Assembly: GCF_018070075.1 (NCBI RefSeq)
Contig: NZ_JAGPXE010000001.1
Location: 1-64,000 of the forward strand
DNA length: 64,000 nt
Origin: Saccharopolyspora endophytica
Lineage (GTDB): Bacteria > Actinomycetota > Actinomycetes > Mycobacteriales > Pseudonocardiaceae
Reading direction: 5' to 3'
Positions 9,228-17,391 of this stretch are shown here, piece by piece. The notes under the pieces are model-generated. The model was not told where the DNA came from. It ran no database searches and saw nothing but the letters and a program-made list of their open reading frames with translations. Within the stretch, counting starts at the first letter, position 1. Each line of letters opens with the position of its first letter. The position numbers and the translations under genes were made by a program.

Positions 9228-10433
9228 TCACCTCCGAGCCGCCGCGAGCACCGTGCCGGTCACCTCGCCGAGCCCGACGACCGAACCGCCGGGACCCGGC
9301 GCGCTGCCACTCAGTGTCACCCGGTCGCCGTCCTGGAGGAAGGTCCGCTGCTCGCCGTCGGAGAGCGTGATCGGATCCGATCCGCCCCAGGTCAGCTCCA
9401 GCAGGCACCCGCGCTGGTCGCGTTCGGGGCCGGACACGGTGCCGGAGGCGAACAGGTCGCCCGGCCGGGCCGGTGCCCCGCCGATGGTCATGTGCGCCAG
9501 CTGCTGGGCGGGCGACCAGTACATGTCGGCGAACCTCGGCTGCGACAGCAACGTCTCGTTGCAGCGCACCTCCAGCCGCAGGTCGAGGCCCCACGGCTCG
9601 TGCTCCACCAGGTACTGCTGCAACGGCTGCTCCGGCGGCGGAACGGCGACCCTGGCCTCCTCGAGCGCCTCCAGCGGCGTGATCCAGCCGGCGATGGAGG
9701 TGGCGAAGGACTTGGCCAGGAAGGGGCCGAGCGGCTTGGACTCCCACGCCTGGACGTCGCGCGCCGACCAGTCGTTGACCAGCGCGACGCCGAAGACGTG
9801 ATCGGCGAACTCGGAGGTGGGGATCTGCGCGGCGGCCTCGCCGCCGCAGACGAACCCGACCTCGGCCTCGAAGTCCAGCCGCCGGGTCGGGCCGAACGCC
9901 GGGTGCGCGTCACCGGCGGCCTTGCGCTGACCGCTGGGCCGGTTAACGTCCGTGCCCGAGACGTGGACCGTCCCGGAACGGCCGTGGTAGCCGACCGGCA
10001 GGTGCGTCCAGTTCTCCGGCAGCGGCGCCGAACCGCGCGCCAGGATGCGGCCGGCGTTCTCGGCGTGGTGCCGGGAGGCGAAGAAGTCGACGTAGTCGCC
10101 GACGGTGAACGGCATCGACAGCGTGTGCCAGTCGGTGCGCACCAGCTCCGCACCGGAGGGCGCGCGGTCGGCGGTCACGATGCCGGTGAGCCGTTCCCGC
10201 AGCTCGCGCCAGGCGTCGCGGCCCGCGGCCAGCAGCGGGTCGAGGGAGTCACCGGAGATCAGCTCCGCCAGCCGAGGACCGAGTTCACCCGCGATGCCGC
10301 GCAGCGGCAGGGCGTGCCGCCCGACGCGCACGGCGACCACCGGACCGTTGCCCGTGACCAGCACCCCGTAGGGGAGGGTCTGCGGGCCGAACGGCTTGTC
10401 CCGGGCGAACTCCGCGTCCTCGATCCAGGTCAA
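9228..10433 (-). CDS. fahA: Fumarylacetoacetase
   Basis: A 401-residue hydrolase that splits fumarylacetoacetate to fumarate and acetoacetate, the last step of tyrosine/homogentisate breakdown. The N-terminal SH3-like FAH_N domain is followed by the catalytic domain with DFEAEVGFVCGG and NDWSARDVQAWE motifs (metal site and active-site loop) and PLGPFLAKSFATSI. The start is a TTG at 10433 giving (M)TWIEDAEFARDKPFGP, which matches the family N-terminus, and overlaps the preceding stop by 4 nt (TTGA). Homogentisate dioxygenase is not in this window. Confidence 0.93.
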   Translation of the reverse strand: MTWIEDAEFARDKPFGPQTLPYGVLVTGNGPVVAVRVGRHALPLRGIAGELGPRLAELISGDSLDPLLAAGRDAWRELRERLTGIVTADRAPSGAELVRTDWHTLSMPFTVGDYVDFFASRHHAENAGRILARGSAPLPENWTHLPVGYHGRSGTVHVSGTDVNRPSGQRKAAGDAHPAFGPTRRLDFEAEVGFVCGGEAAAQIPTSEFADHVFGVALVNDWSARDVQAWESKPLGPFLAKSFATSIAGWITPLEALEEARVAVPPPEQPLQQYLVEHEPWGLDLRLEVRCNETLLSQPRFADMYWSPAQQLAHMTIGGAPARPGDLFASGTVSGPERDQRGCLLELTWGGSDPITLSDGEQRTFLQDGDRVTLSGSAPGPGGSVVGLGEVTGTVLAAARR

Positions 10434-11311
10434 AGCAACCCCAATCCTTCCAGTTCGGCGACGGGGTCCTTCAGCGAGCACGAGCCGTACGAGGCGAAGA
10501 CGTCGCGCACCGCGTTGGCCGCGTCGTCGGACAGCGAGCGGGCCTCCTCGGCCAGCGCGGCACCATCGGTGCTTTCCAGCGCCGCCCGCACATCCTTCCC
10601 GGAAAGGGACCGCCCGGTCGCGACGAGCAGGTTGAGGAAACCGTGATGGGTGAACCCGGTTTCGGGATCCTCGCCCCGGACGGCGGCGTGCAGGCCGGTG
10701 GTGGCCTTGAACGGCACGTCGAGCGATCCGGCGACGGCGAGGAACTCGGCGACCTCGTCGACGGTGGGGACGGCTTCGGCGGTCTGACCGCCGGTGCGCA
10801 GCTTCGGCCAGCAGCCGTGCTCGGCGACGCGGCGAACGCCGTCCAGCCAGCCCTCGCCTCCTCGGCGCGGCTCGACGACGCGGGTGATGTCCTCGGGCAC
10901 GAACTCCGAGACGCGCTCCAGCCAGATGTCGTCGACGTCCGACGGCGCGGGCATCTCGACCATCCGCAGGGCCAGCAGCTCCTGGCGGCCTTCGATGATC
11001 GACAGCGCCTTGGGCACCCCGCCCAGGCCGGTGTCGCACACCAGCGACAGCGGGACCGGGGAGGACGGCTTGGTCTTGGCCAGCTCGGTGATCAGCTCGG
11101 CGAGCCGCGACGCCTGGCACAGCATCGGGCCGAGCAGACCGGCGAACTCGCCGGCTCGCGCGTCCAGGTGCTCGGCGACCGCCTGCGGCACCGGAGTGGC
11201 CACCTCGTTGCGGTTGCCGGGTGGGAACAGCGCGGCGTCATCGACCAGTCGGGCGAACAGGGGTGGGATGCCGCGCGGACCTGGCGCGCGAAGCTCAACA
11301 GCGCTTGACAC
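10430..11311 (-). CDS. Conserved protein of unknown function, first gene of fumarylacetoacetase operon
   Basis: A soluble protein of about 293 residues that I do not assign to a named family. The alternation of beta-like and helical segments (LSLVCDT, LRMVEMP, PVDVPFKATTGLH-like stretches, GFLNLL) would fit a TIM-barrel, but this is inference. The open frame reaches a TTG at 11347; I prefer the GTG at 11311 because it sits 7 nt after a good -10 element, which suggests a leaderless mRNA. The TTGA overlap with fahA implies coupled translation and a role near fumarylacetoacetate metabolism. Confidence 0.6.
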   Translation of the reverse strand: MSSAVELRAPGPRGIPPLFARLVDDAALFPPGNRNEVATPVPQAVAEHLDARAGEFAGLLGPMLCQASRLAELITELAKTKPSSPVPLSLVCDTGLGGVPKALSIIEGRQELLALRMVEMPAPSDVDDIWLERVSEFVPEDITRVVEPRRGGEGWLDGVRRVAEHGCWPKLRTGGQTAEAVPTVDEVAEFLAVAGSLDVPFKATTGLHAAVRGEDPETGFTHHGFLNLLVATGRSLSGKDVRAALESTDGAALAEEARSLSDDAANAVRDVFASYGSCSLKDPVAELEGLGLL

Positions 11312-11318
11312 GGTGGAC

Positions 11319-11347
11319 ACGCTAGTGCCGTTGCGGCCAGTGAACAA
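11319..11347 (-). promoter_or_regulatory. Promoter of fahA operon (leaderless)
   Basis: On the minus strand TTGTTC (11347-11342), 17 bp, TAGCGT (11324-11319). Seven nt after the -10 lies the GTG at 11311, the spacing expected when transcription starts at or beside the start codon. Confidence 0.4.
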
Positions 11348-11441
11348 AGATGCCCGAAAAACGGACGTCTGACCGGGTCATATGCGGCTCCCTGGGACGA
11401 GTTTGGCCGACATCATGCACCCCTGCGTAGTCAGCGCACCC

Positions 11442-11455
11442 ACCACCCGGGTGGT
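11442..11455. promoter_or_regulatory. 14-bp perfect palindrome, possible operator
   Basis: ACCACCCGGGTGGT, self-complementary over all 14 bases, about 95 nt upstream of the fahA operon promoter; a further ACCACCC half-site follows near 11468. IclR proteins bind palindromes near their own promoters, so this is a candidate site for the regulator at 8537-9223. The flanking 11348-11611 contains no supportable gene. Confidence 0.3.
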
Positions 11456-11611
11456 TCGGTCCGAAATACCACCCGCACGGCCCTCCGCTCACTACTCCGG
11501 TCGGCTCCCCATCGCGTCGTCGCACCTGGTAGTAAGGGCGTTGCATCGCGTGGGAAGTCCGCGAGATCCGCGATCCGCTCACCGGACCGGGGGCTTTCGC
11601 CACGTTTGAAC

Positions 11612-11630
11612 TTAAGTTAGGCTTGCCTAA
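11612..11630 (+). promoter_or_regulatory. DtxR/IdeR-type iron box
   Basis: TTAAGTTAGGCTTGCCTAA matches the DtxR/IdeR/DmdR consensus (TTAGGTTAGGCTAACCTAA) at most positions. It ends 15 nt before the DUF2470 gene start, where a bound repressor would block transcription when iron is sufficient. Confidence 0.75.
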
Positions 11631-11645
11631 GTAGGAGGTGAGCAG

Positions 11646-12428
11646 GTGGGCGAGAAGACGATCCGCAAGCCGGCCAGACCCAGTGTCGCGGAACGAGCCA
11701 GGAGCATTGCCAAACGTGGCGGGAAGGCGGCACTGCTGCCGTCCGGCGAGGTCTCGGCTCGCGTCGCCCCCTTGCTGCACCACGTGCACCCGGACGGCAG
11801 CGCGACCGTGCTGCTCGCCGACGACCACCCGCTGATCGCGGCCTGCTGGCACGCGCCGCGCGGCGAGCTCGCCGCCGTCATCGAGGTCGCCGACCCGACC
11901 CCGGTGCGCCTGCGAGAACCGGTCCGCGGACTGCTGTGGCTGACCGGCTGGCTGCGGGTGCTGGACCCCGAAGAGGCGCACCACGAGGTTTTGTCGATCG
12001 TCGACGACCGCCCGGACCCGCGGCTGCTGGACGCCGGCCACGGCGCGAGCGTGCTGCGGCTGGAGTCCGCCTCGATCGTGCTGGCCGACGCCGAGGGCAC
12101 GGATTCGGTGGACTCCACCGAGTTCCAGGCCGCGACCCCGGACCCGTTCTGCACCTTCGAGGACGACTGGCTGCGGCACCTGGAGCTCTCGCACCGCGAC
12201 GTCGTCGGCCTGCTGGCCCGGCACCTGCCGGAACAGCTGCGCGGCGGGCACATCCGCCCGCTCGGCCTGGACCGCTACGGCCTGCGGCTGCGCGTCGAGT
12301 CCTCCGACGGCGATCACGACGTCCGGCTGGGCTTCTCCCGCCCGGCCGACACCACCGAGCGCCTCGGCTTCGAACTCCGCCGCCTCGTCGGCTGCCCCTT
12401 CCTCGCCCAGCAGCGCAAGGGTTCCTGA
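11646..12428 (+). CDS. DUF2470 (HugZ/PPOX-like) protein under iron control
   Basis: A 260-residue protein. The C-terminal part (about 165-255: FEDDWLRHLELSHRDVVGLLARHL, then IRPLGLDRYGLRLRVE and DVRLGFSRPAD) is a DUF2470 domain; the N-terminal half looks like the split-barrel half that accompanies it. DUF2470 is found in haem-utilisation and HugZ-like haem-degrading proteins. Start GTG 11646 is preceded by AGGAGG at 7-8 nt. With the iron box immediately upstream, the gene should be derepressed in iron starvation, which suggests a role in haem or iron acquisition. Direct enzymatic activity is not proven by the sequence. Confidence 0.8.
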   Translation: MGEKTIRKPARPSVAERARSIAKRGGKAALLPSGEVSARVAPLLHHVHPDGSATVLLADDHPLIAACWHAPRGELAAVIEVADPTPVRLREPVRGLLWLTGWLRVLDPEEAHHEVLSIVDDRPDPRLLDAGHGASVLRLESASIVLADAEGTDSVDSTEFQAATPDPFCTFEDDWLRHLELSHRDVVGLLARHLPEQLRGGHIRPLGLDRYGLRLRVESSDGDHDVRLGFSRPADTTERLGFELRRLVGCPFLAQQRKGS

Positions 12429-12438
12429 GCTCGGCAAC

Positions 12439-12503
12439 GGGCGGTCCTGGTCCGAACCGACCGGACGAAGTGGACTCCGATCGCCCTCGGACCAGAACCG
12501 CCC
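12439..12503. terminator. Bidirectional hairpin between convergent genes
   Basis: 12439-12455 (GGGCGGTCCTGGTCCGA) pairs with 12487-12503 over 17 bp with one mismatch, loop 31 nt, lying between the convergent DUF2470 gene and the gene ending at 12509. Confidence 0.55.
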
Positions 12504-12508
12504 CGCGC

Positions 12509-12886
12509 TCAGGAGAGTTCGTCGGAGAACCACGTCGCCGCGCGGGTGATCCGCCCGTGGCGGAACCGCAGCGAGCCGTCGTCCCCGCCGATGAGGACGG
12601 CTTCGGCGACCTGGGTCTGGCGCGTCACCAGCCACAGGAACGCGTGCGCCACCGACCACGCCCGGCCTTCGCGGAGCCCGTCGGAGAAGCGGACCTGCAG
12701 GCCGCCCGGATCCGCGTACTGGAACTCCACCAGCACGCCGTCGCGGATCCCGAAGAAATCGGTCGCGCCCAGCGCGCAGTTGATCGAATCGAACTCCCGA
12801 ACCTCCCGCAGCACGCGCATGGCCAGTGCCGGCAATGTCTCGGCCATGGGCTCGGCTTCCTGCGTACCCCACACGTAAACGTCCAC
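12509..12886 (-). CDS. Hypothetical protein
   Basis: A 125-residue acidic protein with no recognised family. It begins MDVYVWGTQEAEPM and has a repeated beta-rich look (DGVLVEFQYAD, GSLRFRHGRITRAATWF). No signal peptide or membrane segment. The GTG at 12886 is preferred over the one at 12892 because GGAGG lies 6 nt before it. Expressed alone, convergent to the DUF2470 gene. Confidence 0.6.
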   Translation of the reverse strand: MDVYVWGTQEAEPMAETLPALAMRVLREVREFDSINCALGATDFFGIRDGVLVEFQYADPGGLQVRFSDGLREGRAWSVAHAFLWLVTRQTQVAEAVLIGGDDGSLRFRHGRITRAATWFSDELS

Positions 12887-13020
12887 GCCCACCCTCCGGC
12901 GTCGGCGACCACTCGTACGACGGGATGCGGGCCTCCCGCGGTTCCAACCGAAATCTCTCCCTCCACTACGCGGCGCGACATCCGGGTGGCGGCAACACGA
13001 CGACGGGTACGGTTCGTCCG

Positions 13021-13830
13021 GTGAGCACCCTGCGCGCCTGGCTGAGCCCTACACGCCCCGGTGATCCCGAGGAGTTCACCGATCCGGCGGAGCGCAAGGC
13101 GATCGGTATCGAACTGCTCGTGGTGTTCGCGGTGACCCTGGGGATGTCGGGGTTGCAGAGCCTGATCTCGCTGCTGGACGCGCTCCTGCAGACGACGCCG
13201 CTGGCGCAGCAGCAGGTCGCGATCAACCAGCCGCAGGCCGGTCTCGGGCTGCTCGACATGCTGGCGCAACTGGTCAACGTGCTGCGACTGGTGGCGTGGG
13301 GCGCGCTGGGCGCGTTCCTGCTGTGGCGCGGCGGCATGGCGCTGTGGCGGATCGGCCTGGACCGCACCCGGCTCGGCGGGGACGTGCTGCGCGGCGCCGG
13401 ACTCGCGGCGCTCATCGGCGTTCCCGGTCTCGGGCTGTACCTGCTGGCGCACGCGCTGGGCCTGAGCCTGACCGTGCAGCCCTCGACGCTGACCGACGCG
13501 TGGTGGCGGGCACCGGTTCTCGCGCTCGCCGCGTTCGGCAACGCCTTCGCCGAGGAGGTGCTGGTCGTCGGCTACGTGCTGACCCGGTTGCGGCAGCTCG
13601 GCTGGAGCGAGAACCGGTCGCTCTGGCTGGCGGCGGTGCTGCGCGGCAGCTACCACCTGTACCAGGGCTTCGGCGGGTTCGTGGGCAACGTCGTGATGGG
13701 CCTGGTCTACGGGCGGATCTGGCAGCGCACCAACCGGCTGGTCCCGCTCATCGTCGGGCACGCGCTGATCGACGTCGTGGCGTTCGTCGGTTACGCGGCG
13801 CTGCGCGGCCACGTCGGCTGGCTCCCGTGA
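13021..13830 (+). CDS. CPBP-family intramembrane metalloprotease (CAAX-protease-like)
   Basis: A 269-residue polytopic membrane protein with the three Abi/CPBP motifs: FAEEVLVVGY (the Glu-Glu pair), RGSYHLYQGFGG (metal-binding His) and VGHALIDVVAF (second His). Members are glutamic-type intramembrane proteases, related to Rce1, sometimes acting on prenylated or bacteriocin-type peptides; the substrate here is unknown. The GTG at 13021 lies 7 nt after a TACGGT -10 element (13008-13013), pointing to a leaderless transcript. Stands alone. Confidence 0.88.
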   Translation: MSTLRAWLSPTRPGDPEEFTDPAERKAIGIELLVVFAVTLGMSGLQSLISLLDALLQTTPLAQQQVAINQPQAGLGLLDMLAQLVNVLRLVAWGALGAFLLWRGGMALWRIGLDRTRLGGDVLRGAGLAALIGVPGLGLYLLAHALGLSLTVQPSTLTDAWWRAPVLALAAFGNAFAEEVLVVGYVLTRLRQLGWSENRSLWLAAVLRGSYHLYQGFGGFVGNVVMGLVYGRIWQRTNRLVPLIVGHALIDVVAFVGYAALRGHVGWLP

Positions 13831-13949
13831 TCTTGGAATCCAGCACCGGACGCAACACATCGATGGTTCAGTCGCCGAGAAAGTTCATGTTCCATCGAAA
13901 ATGAGCGTGATCAGCGACGATTCTGTTCGTCCGGGCTAGGCTTCGGGAT

Positions 13950-15170
13950 GTGACTCGACCGCACGTCCAGAGCGAAGTCGGACCGCTGAACTCGGTGGTG
14001 CTGCACCGGCCCGGTTCCGAGCTCAAGCGCCTCACGCCGCGCAACAACGACCAGCTGCTGTTCGACGCGATCCCCTGGGTCGACCGGGCGCAGGAGGAGC
14101 ACGACGCCTTCGCGGAGGTGCTGCGCGGACGCGACGTCGAGGTGCTGCTGCTGCGCGACCTGCTCACCGAGGCGCTGACCGACGCCCGCGCGCGAGCCGC
14201 GGCCGTGCACGCCGGTGTCGACGAGCTCCGGCTCGGCGGCGACGTGGCGGACGCGCTGCGCTCGCACCTGTCCGGCGTCACCGACGCGGCGCTGGCCGAG
14301 GTGCTCATCGGCGGCATGACCTTCGAGGAACTGCCGCACGCCGAAGGCGACTCGCTGGTGCGGCGGATGCACCGCCCGCACGACTTCGCCATCGAACCGC
14401 TGCCGAACCTGCTGTTCACCCGCGACTCGTCGGTGTGGATCGGCGACCGGGTGGCGATCGCGGCGCTGGCGATGCCGGCCCGGCGGCGCGAGTCGGCGAT
14501 CACCGACCTGATCTACGCCTACCACCCGAGGTTCTCGCACGCGGCCCGCGCGTACGGCGCGCACTCAGCGCCGGTGGAGGGCGGCGACGTGCTGCTGCTG
14601 GCCCCCGGCGTGGTCGCGATCGGCGTCGGCGAGCGCACCACCCCCGCGGGCGCCGAGTCGCTGGCCCGCTCGATGTTCGCCGACGACCTCGCGCACACGG
14701 TCCTGGCGGTGCCGATCGAGCAGACGCGCGCGTCGATGCACCTGGACACCGTGTGCACGATGGTCGACCGGGACGCCGTGGTGATGTACCCGGCGATCCA
14801 GCACTCCTTGCGCGCCTACGCGCTGCGCCCCAAGGATGGCGAGCTGGACGTGTCCGGCCCGGAACCGTTCCTGGACGCGGCGGCCCAGGCGATGGGGATC
14901 GACCGGCTGCGGGTCATCGACACCGGGCTCGACCCCGTCACCGCGGAGCGCGAGCAGTGGGAGGACGGCAACAACACGCTCGCGGTCGCGCCCGGCGTGG
15001 TGGTGGCCTACGAGCGCAACGCCGAGACGAACGCGCGGCTGGAGGAGGCCGGCATCGAGGTGCTGCGCATCAGCGGTTCGGAACTGGGTTCCGGCCGGGG
15101 CGGCCCGCGGTGCATGTCGTGTCCGATCAGCAGGGCACAACTGGGTGACGCAGGAATCCCGGCCACCTGA
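13950..15170 (+). CDS. arcA: Arginine deiminase
   Basis: A 406-residue enzyme converting arginine to citrulline and ammonia. Visible family motifs are [11 protein letters not shown] near the start, the [11 protein letters not shown] segment, [10 protein letters not shown] (active-site His) and the C-terminal [10 protein letters not shown] with catalytic Cys388. Length is normal. No arcB, arcC or arcD is in the neighbourhood, so it is not part of a classical ADI operon here; it may serve citrulline supply or acid/nitrogen stress. The GTG start follows a TAGGCT -10 (13937-13942) by 7 nt, consistent with leaderless translation. Confidence 0.95.
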   Translation: MTRPHVQSEVGPLNSVVLHRPGSELKRLTPRNNDQLLFDAIPWVDRAQEEHDAFAEVLRGRDVEVLLLRDLLTEALTDARARAAAVHAGVDELRLGGDVADALRSHLSGVTDAALAEVLIGGMTFEELPHAEGDSLVRRMHRPHDFAIEPLPNLLFTRDSSVWIGDRVAIAALAMPARRRESAITDLIYAYHPRFSHAARAYGAHSAPVEGGDVLLLAPGVVAIGVGERTTPAGAESLARSMFADDLAHTVLAVPIEQTRASMHLDTVCTMVDRDAVVMYPAIQHSLRAYALRPKDGELDVSGPEPFLDAAAQAMGIDRLRVIDTGLDPVTAEREQWEDGNNTLAVAPGVVVAYERNAETNARLEEAGIEVLRISGSELGSGRGGPRCMSCPISRAQLGDAGIPAT

Positions 15171-15339
15171 TCGGGCGAACATTTCGGGTGTGATCGAGAA
15201 CAAGTCGAAGATCTTCGGGCGGACAGATTCGCGGACGTGTATGCGTTCACTCGGCCGAGAATCCGCAACCGCCCGCATCTTCCCTGCTAGCGGCGCCTCT
15301 ACCAGCGAAAACAGCAAGGTATGGCTTGGCTTTATTTAT

Positions 15340-15358
15340 TGAGGCAAGCCTTTCTTCA
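15340..15358 (-). promoter_or_regulatory. Iron box A upstream of ferritin
   Basis: Read on the minus strand this contains AGGCTTGCCT, identical to the core of the iron box at 11612-11630; 15 of 19 positions agree between the two sites. It lies about 84-102 nt before the ferritin start, too far upstream to block RNA polymerase, fitting an activator position. Confidence 0.5.
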
Positions 15359-15386
15359 GCCGCCGGAGAACTAAGGCTACCCATAT

Positions 15387-15405
15387 CATAATTAGGTTTG
15401 CCTGG
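15387..15405 (+). promoter_or_regulatory. Iron box B upstream of ferritin
   Basis: Contains AGGTTTGCCT (9 of 10 bases of the iron-box core), centred 47 bp from box A. A weaker copy (AAGGCTACCC) lies between them near 15373-15382. Paired IdeR sites upstream of a ferritin gene are known to activate Mycobacterium tuberculosis bfrB. Confidence 0.45.
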
Positions 15406-15441
15406 AATGTAACTGGACCAATTCAAGGTTATATTGATGGC

Positions 15442-16002
15442 ATGGCTGTCACCGCGAAGAAGATTCAGCACAAGGAATCGAAGTTCGAACACCTGCTGCA
15501 GGAACAGGTCAAGAACGAGTTCACCGCCTCGCAGCAGTACGTCGCGGTCGCGGTCTGGTTCGACGACAACGATCTGCCGCGGCTGGCGTCGCACTTCTAC
15601 AAGCAGGCGCTCGAAGAGCGGAACCACGCGATGATGATCGTCCAGTACCTCATGGACAACAGCATCAAGCCGCAGATTCCGGCCATCGAGCAGGTCCGCA
15701 ACGACTTCTCCGAGACCCGCGAGCTGATCGCGCTGGCCCTGGAGCAGGAGCGCGAGGTCACCCGGGAGATCGAGACCCTGGCCAAGACCGCCCGCGACGA
15801 GGGCGACTACCTCGGCGAGCAGTTCATGCAGTGGTTCCTCAAGGAGCAGGTCGAGGAGGTCTCCTCGATGTCCACGCTGCTCAACGTCGTGGACCGCTCC
15901 AAGGGCAACCTCTTCGACGTCGAGAACTTCCTCGCCCGCGAATCGGTGGGCGACGAGGGCACCGACCCCACGGCCCCCAAGGCCGCCGGCGGCGCGCTCT
16001 GA
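15442..16002 (+). CDS. Non-haem ferritin (iron storage)
   Basis: A 186-residue ferritin of the FtnA/BfrB type. The four-helix bundle carries the ferroxidase ligands expected in FTASQQYVAVAVWF and EERNHAMMIVQYLMDN (the ExxH motif), and a third set in EQVEEVSSMSTLL. A Thr/Pro/Ala tail of about 20 residues follows the bundle. Predicted to oxidise and store Fe(III) in a 24-mer cage. The ATG lies 6 nt after a TATATT -10 (15430-15435) with no recognisable -35, which fits activation from the two iron boxes upstream. Confidence 0.93.
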   Translation: MAVTAKKIQHKESKFEHLLQEQVKNEFTASQQYVAVAVWFDDNDLPRLASHFYKQALEERNHAMMIVQYLMDNSIKPQIPAIEQVRNDFSETRELIALALEQEREVTREIETLAKTARDEGDYLGEQFMQWFLKEQVEEVSSMSTLLNVVDRSKGNLFDVENFLARESVGDEGTDPTAPKAAGGAL

Positions 16003-16013
16003 CGCCCCGTCCC

Positions 16014-16048
16014 CATCACCCCGGGTGGCTCAGCCGCTCGGGGTGATG
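16014..16048. terminator. Hairpin after ferritin gene
   Basis: CATCACCCC (16014-16022) pairs with GGGGTGATG (16040-16048), loop 17 nt. It lies between two convergent genes and includes the stop codon of the leftward anti-sigma-like gene. Confidence 0.45.
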
Positions 16049-16557
16049 TGCATTTCGCTGGGCGGGGTCTGCTCCGACGGCGCGGGCTGCTGAGACGTCT
16101 CCGGGTCCGGCTGCTGGGAGGTCTCCGGATCCGCCGACTGGGAAGGCGCGGTGCGCAGGATCGACGGGTCGAACGACTCGCTGACCGAGGGGTCCGGCTC
16201 CTGCGGGTTCGACTGCGGCCACCGGGTGTCCGGCTGCGACGGCGGCGGGAGGACGTGCCCGCTGTGCGGCGGCGCGACCGACCCGCTCGACGGCAGCGGA
16301 GGCGGCACCTGCGGGCCGGGCTGCTGGACCACCGGCGGCCGGGCGGGCTGCAGCGGCGCGGGCTCGTGGCTGACCAGCGCCACTCCCCCGCCCACCAGCA
16401 GCGCCGATCCGATCGCGGCGGCCGTGGCGGCGAGCATCCCGTTGCGCTGGCGGCGACGACGCGCGGCGGCGACCAGCGACCACTCCGCGCCGGTGCGGAC
16501 CGGAACGTCCAGCCGGTCGTCGCGCAGCAGGCGCTGCAGCTCATCGTCCAGATCCAT
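16030..16557 (-). CDS. Single-pass membrane protein, probable anti-sigma partner
   Basis: A 175-residue protein: a short cytoplasmic N-terminus (MDLDDELQRLLRDDRLDVPVR), a basic stretch RRRRQRN, one membrane helix (about 42-64) and a long extracytoplasmic Pro/Gln/Ser-rich tail with a repeated DPETSQQP unit. No zinc-binding HxxxCxxC anti-sigma motif is present. Its ATG overlaps the stop of the sigma factor gene by 1 nt (TGATG), so the two are co-translated; by position it is the likely regulator of that sigma factor. This role is inferred from context. Confidence 0.7.
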   Translation of the reverse strand: MDLDDELQRLLRDDRLDVPVRTGAEWSLVAAARRRRQRNGMLAATAAAIGSALLVGGGVALVSHEPAPLQPARPPVVQQPGPQVPPPLPSSGSVAPPHSGHVLPPPSQPDTRWPQSNPQEPDPSVSESFDPSILRTAPSQSADPETSQQPDPETSQQPAPSEQTPPSEMHITPSG

Positions 16558-17057
16558 CACACGTCACCTCCCTCGACGGTCTCGCCGAGCCGCTTCCGCA
16601 AGGAGGTGAGCGCCTTGCTCGCCTGGCTCTTCACGGTTCCGCAGCTGACGCCGAGGGTCTCGGCGATCTCCAGTTCGGAAAGACCTTCGTAGTAACGCAG
16701 CACGACCACCGCGCGTTGCCTCGGCGGCAGATCGCGCAGCGCCTGCCAGATCGGCTCGTTCTCCAGCCGGTCCTGCTGCGGGATGGCCGGGACGTCGGGG
16801 AACTCGGCGAGCAGCGTCTCACGACGGGTGCGGCGCCAGCGGCTGATGTGCGCGTTCGCCATCGCCTTGCGCACGTAGGCGGTGGGGTCGTCGGTGGTGC
16901 GGCTGATCTTGTTCCAGCGCGCGCCGACCTTCTCCAGCACCGTCTGCACCAGGTCCGCGGCATCGTGCGGATTGCCGGTGAGCGCGTGGCCGTAGCGCAT
17001 CAGCCCAGGCAGAGCCACCCGGACGAATTCGGCGAAATCGTCTTCTGTCGCAGCCAT
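16557..17057 (-). CDS. SigE-family ECF RNA polymerase sigma factor
   Basis: A 166-residue ECF sigma factor. Region 2 spans about residues 12-85 (ALPGLMRYGHALTGNPHDAADLVQTVLEKV) and region 4 about 105-160 (LPPRQRAVVVLRYYEGLSELEIAETLGVSCGTVKSQ). It matches the SigE-like family that is widespread in Streptomyces and Pseudonocardiaceae. The ATG at 17057 follows GGGGGG at 4-5 nt; the open frame continues upstream but is not convincing. The target regulon is unknown. Upstream 17058-17365 holds its promoter region, in which I see no further gene. Confidence 0.9.
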   Translation of the reverse strand: MAATEDDFAEFVRVALPGLMRYGHALTGNPHDAADLVQTVLEKVGARWNKISRTTDDPTAYVRKAMANAHISRWRRTRRETLLAEFPDVPAIPQQDRLENEPIWQALRDLPPRQRAVVVLRYYEGLSELEIAETLGVSCGTVKSQASKALTSLRKRLGETVEGGDV

Positions 17058-17365
17058 GTCCCCCCGGCGCGCCTGCCCAACAGGTACTCCGGACGCCTCG
17101 GCAGCGGCCGGCACGGCAGGCGAGTGCGCGGTCACCCCTCCACCCCCTAGACGCCGGGTACCACTGTGGGGGGATACGCACCCCGCCGCCACCTCGTTGC
17201 CCTGGGGAATGGAGATCACTCGAACGGAGCACGTGGCGCTTCTGCTGCGAAGTCGCTGTGGTGGGTGGGTCGACTCCAGTGACACGACTCTGTGGTCGTT
17301 CTGCTCGGCGGTGCCAGAAGCGGAACCTGAGCGGCGGTGCAAGCTGCTCAGGTGGGGTACTGCGA

Positions 17366-17382
17366 AACCGGCTTCGCCGGTT
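17366..17382 (-). terminator. Short hairpin after DUF5926 gene
   Basis: AACCGGC-TTC-GCCGGTT, a perfect 7-bp stem with a 3-nt loop, 10 nt beyond the stop of the leftward DUF5926 gene. No T-run is evident, so termination strength is uncertain. Confidence 0.4.
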
Positions 17383-17391
17383 GCCTGACGG

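Noticed and set aside
13950-15170. Arginine deiminase operon
   Set aside because: Only arcA is present; neighbours on both sides are unrelated.
16030-16557. Zinc-binding anti-sigma factor (ZAS)
   Set aside because: No HxxxCxxC motif is present, so only a general anti-sigma-like membrane partner is claimed.
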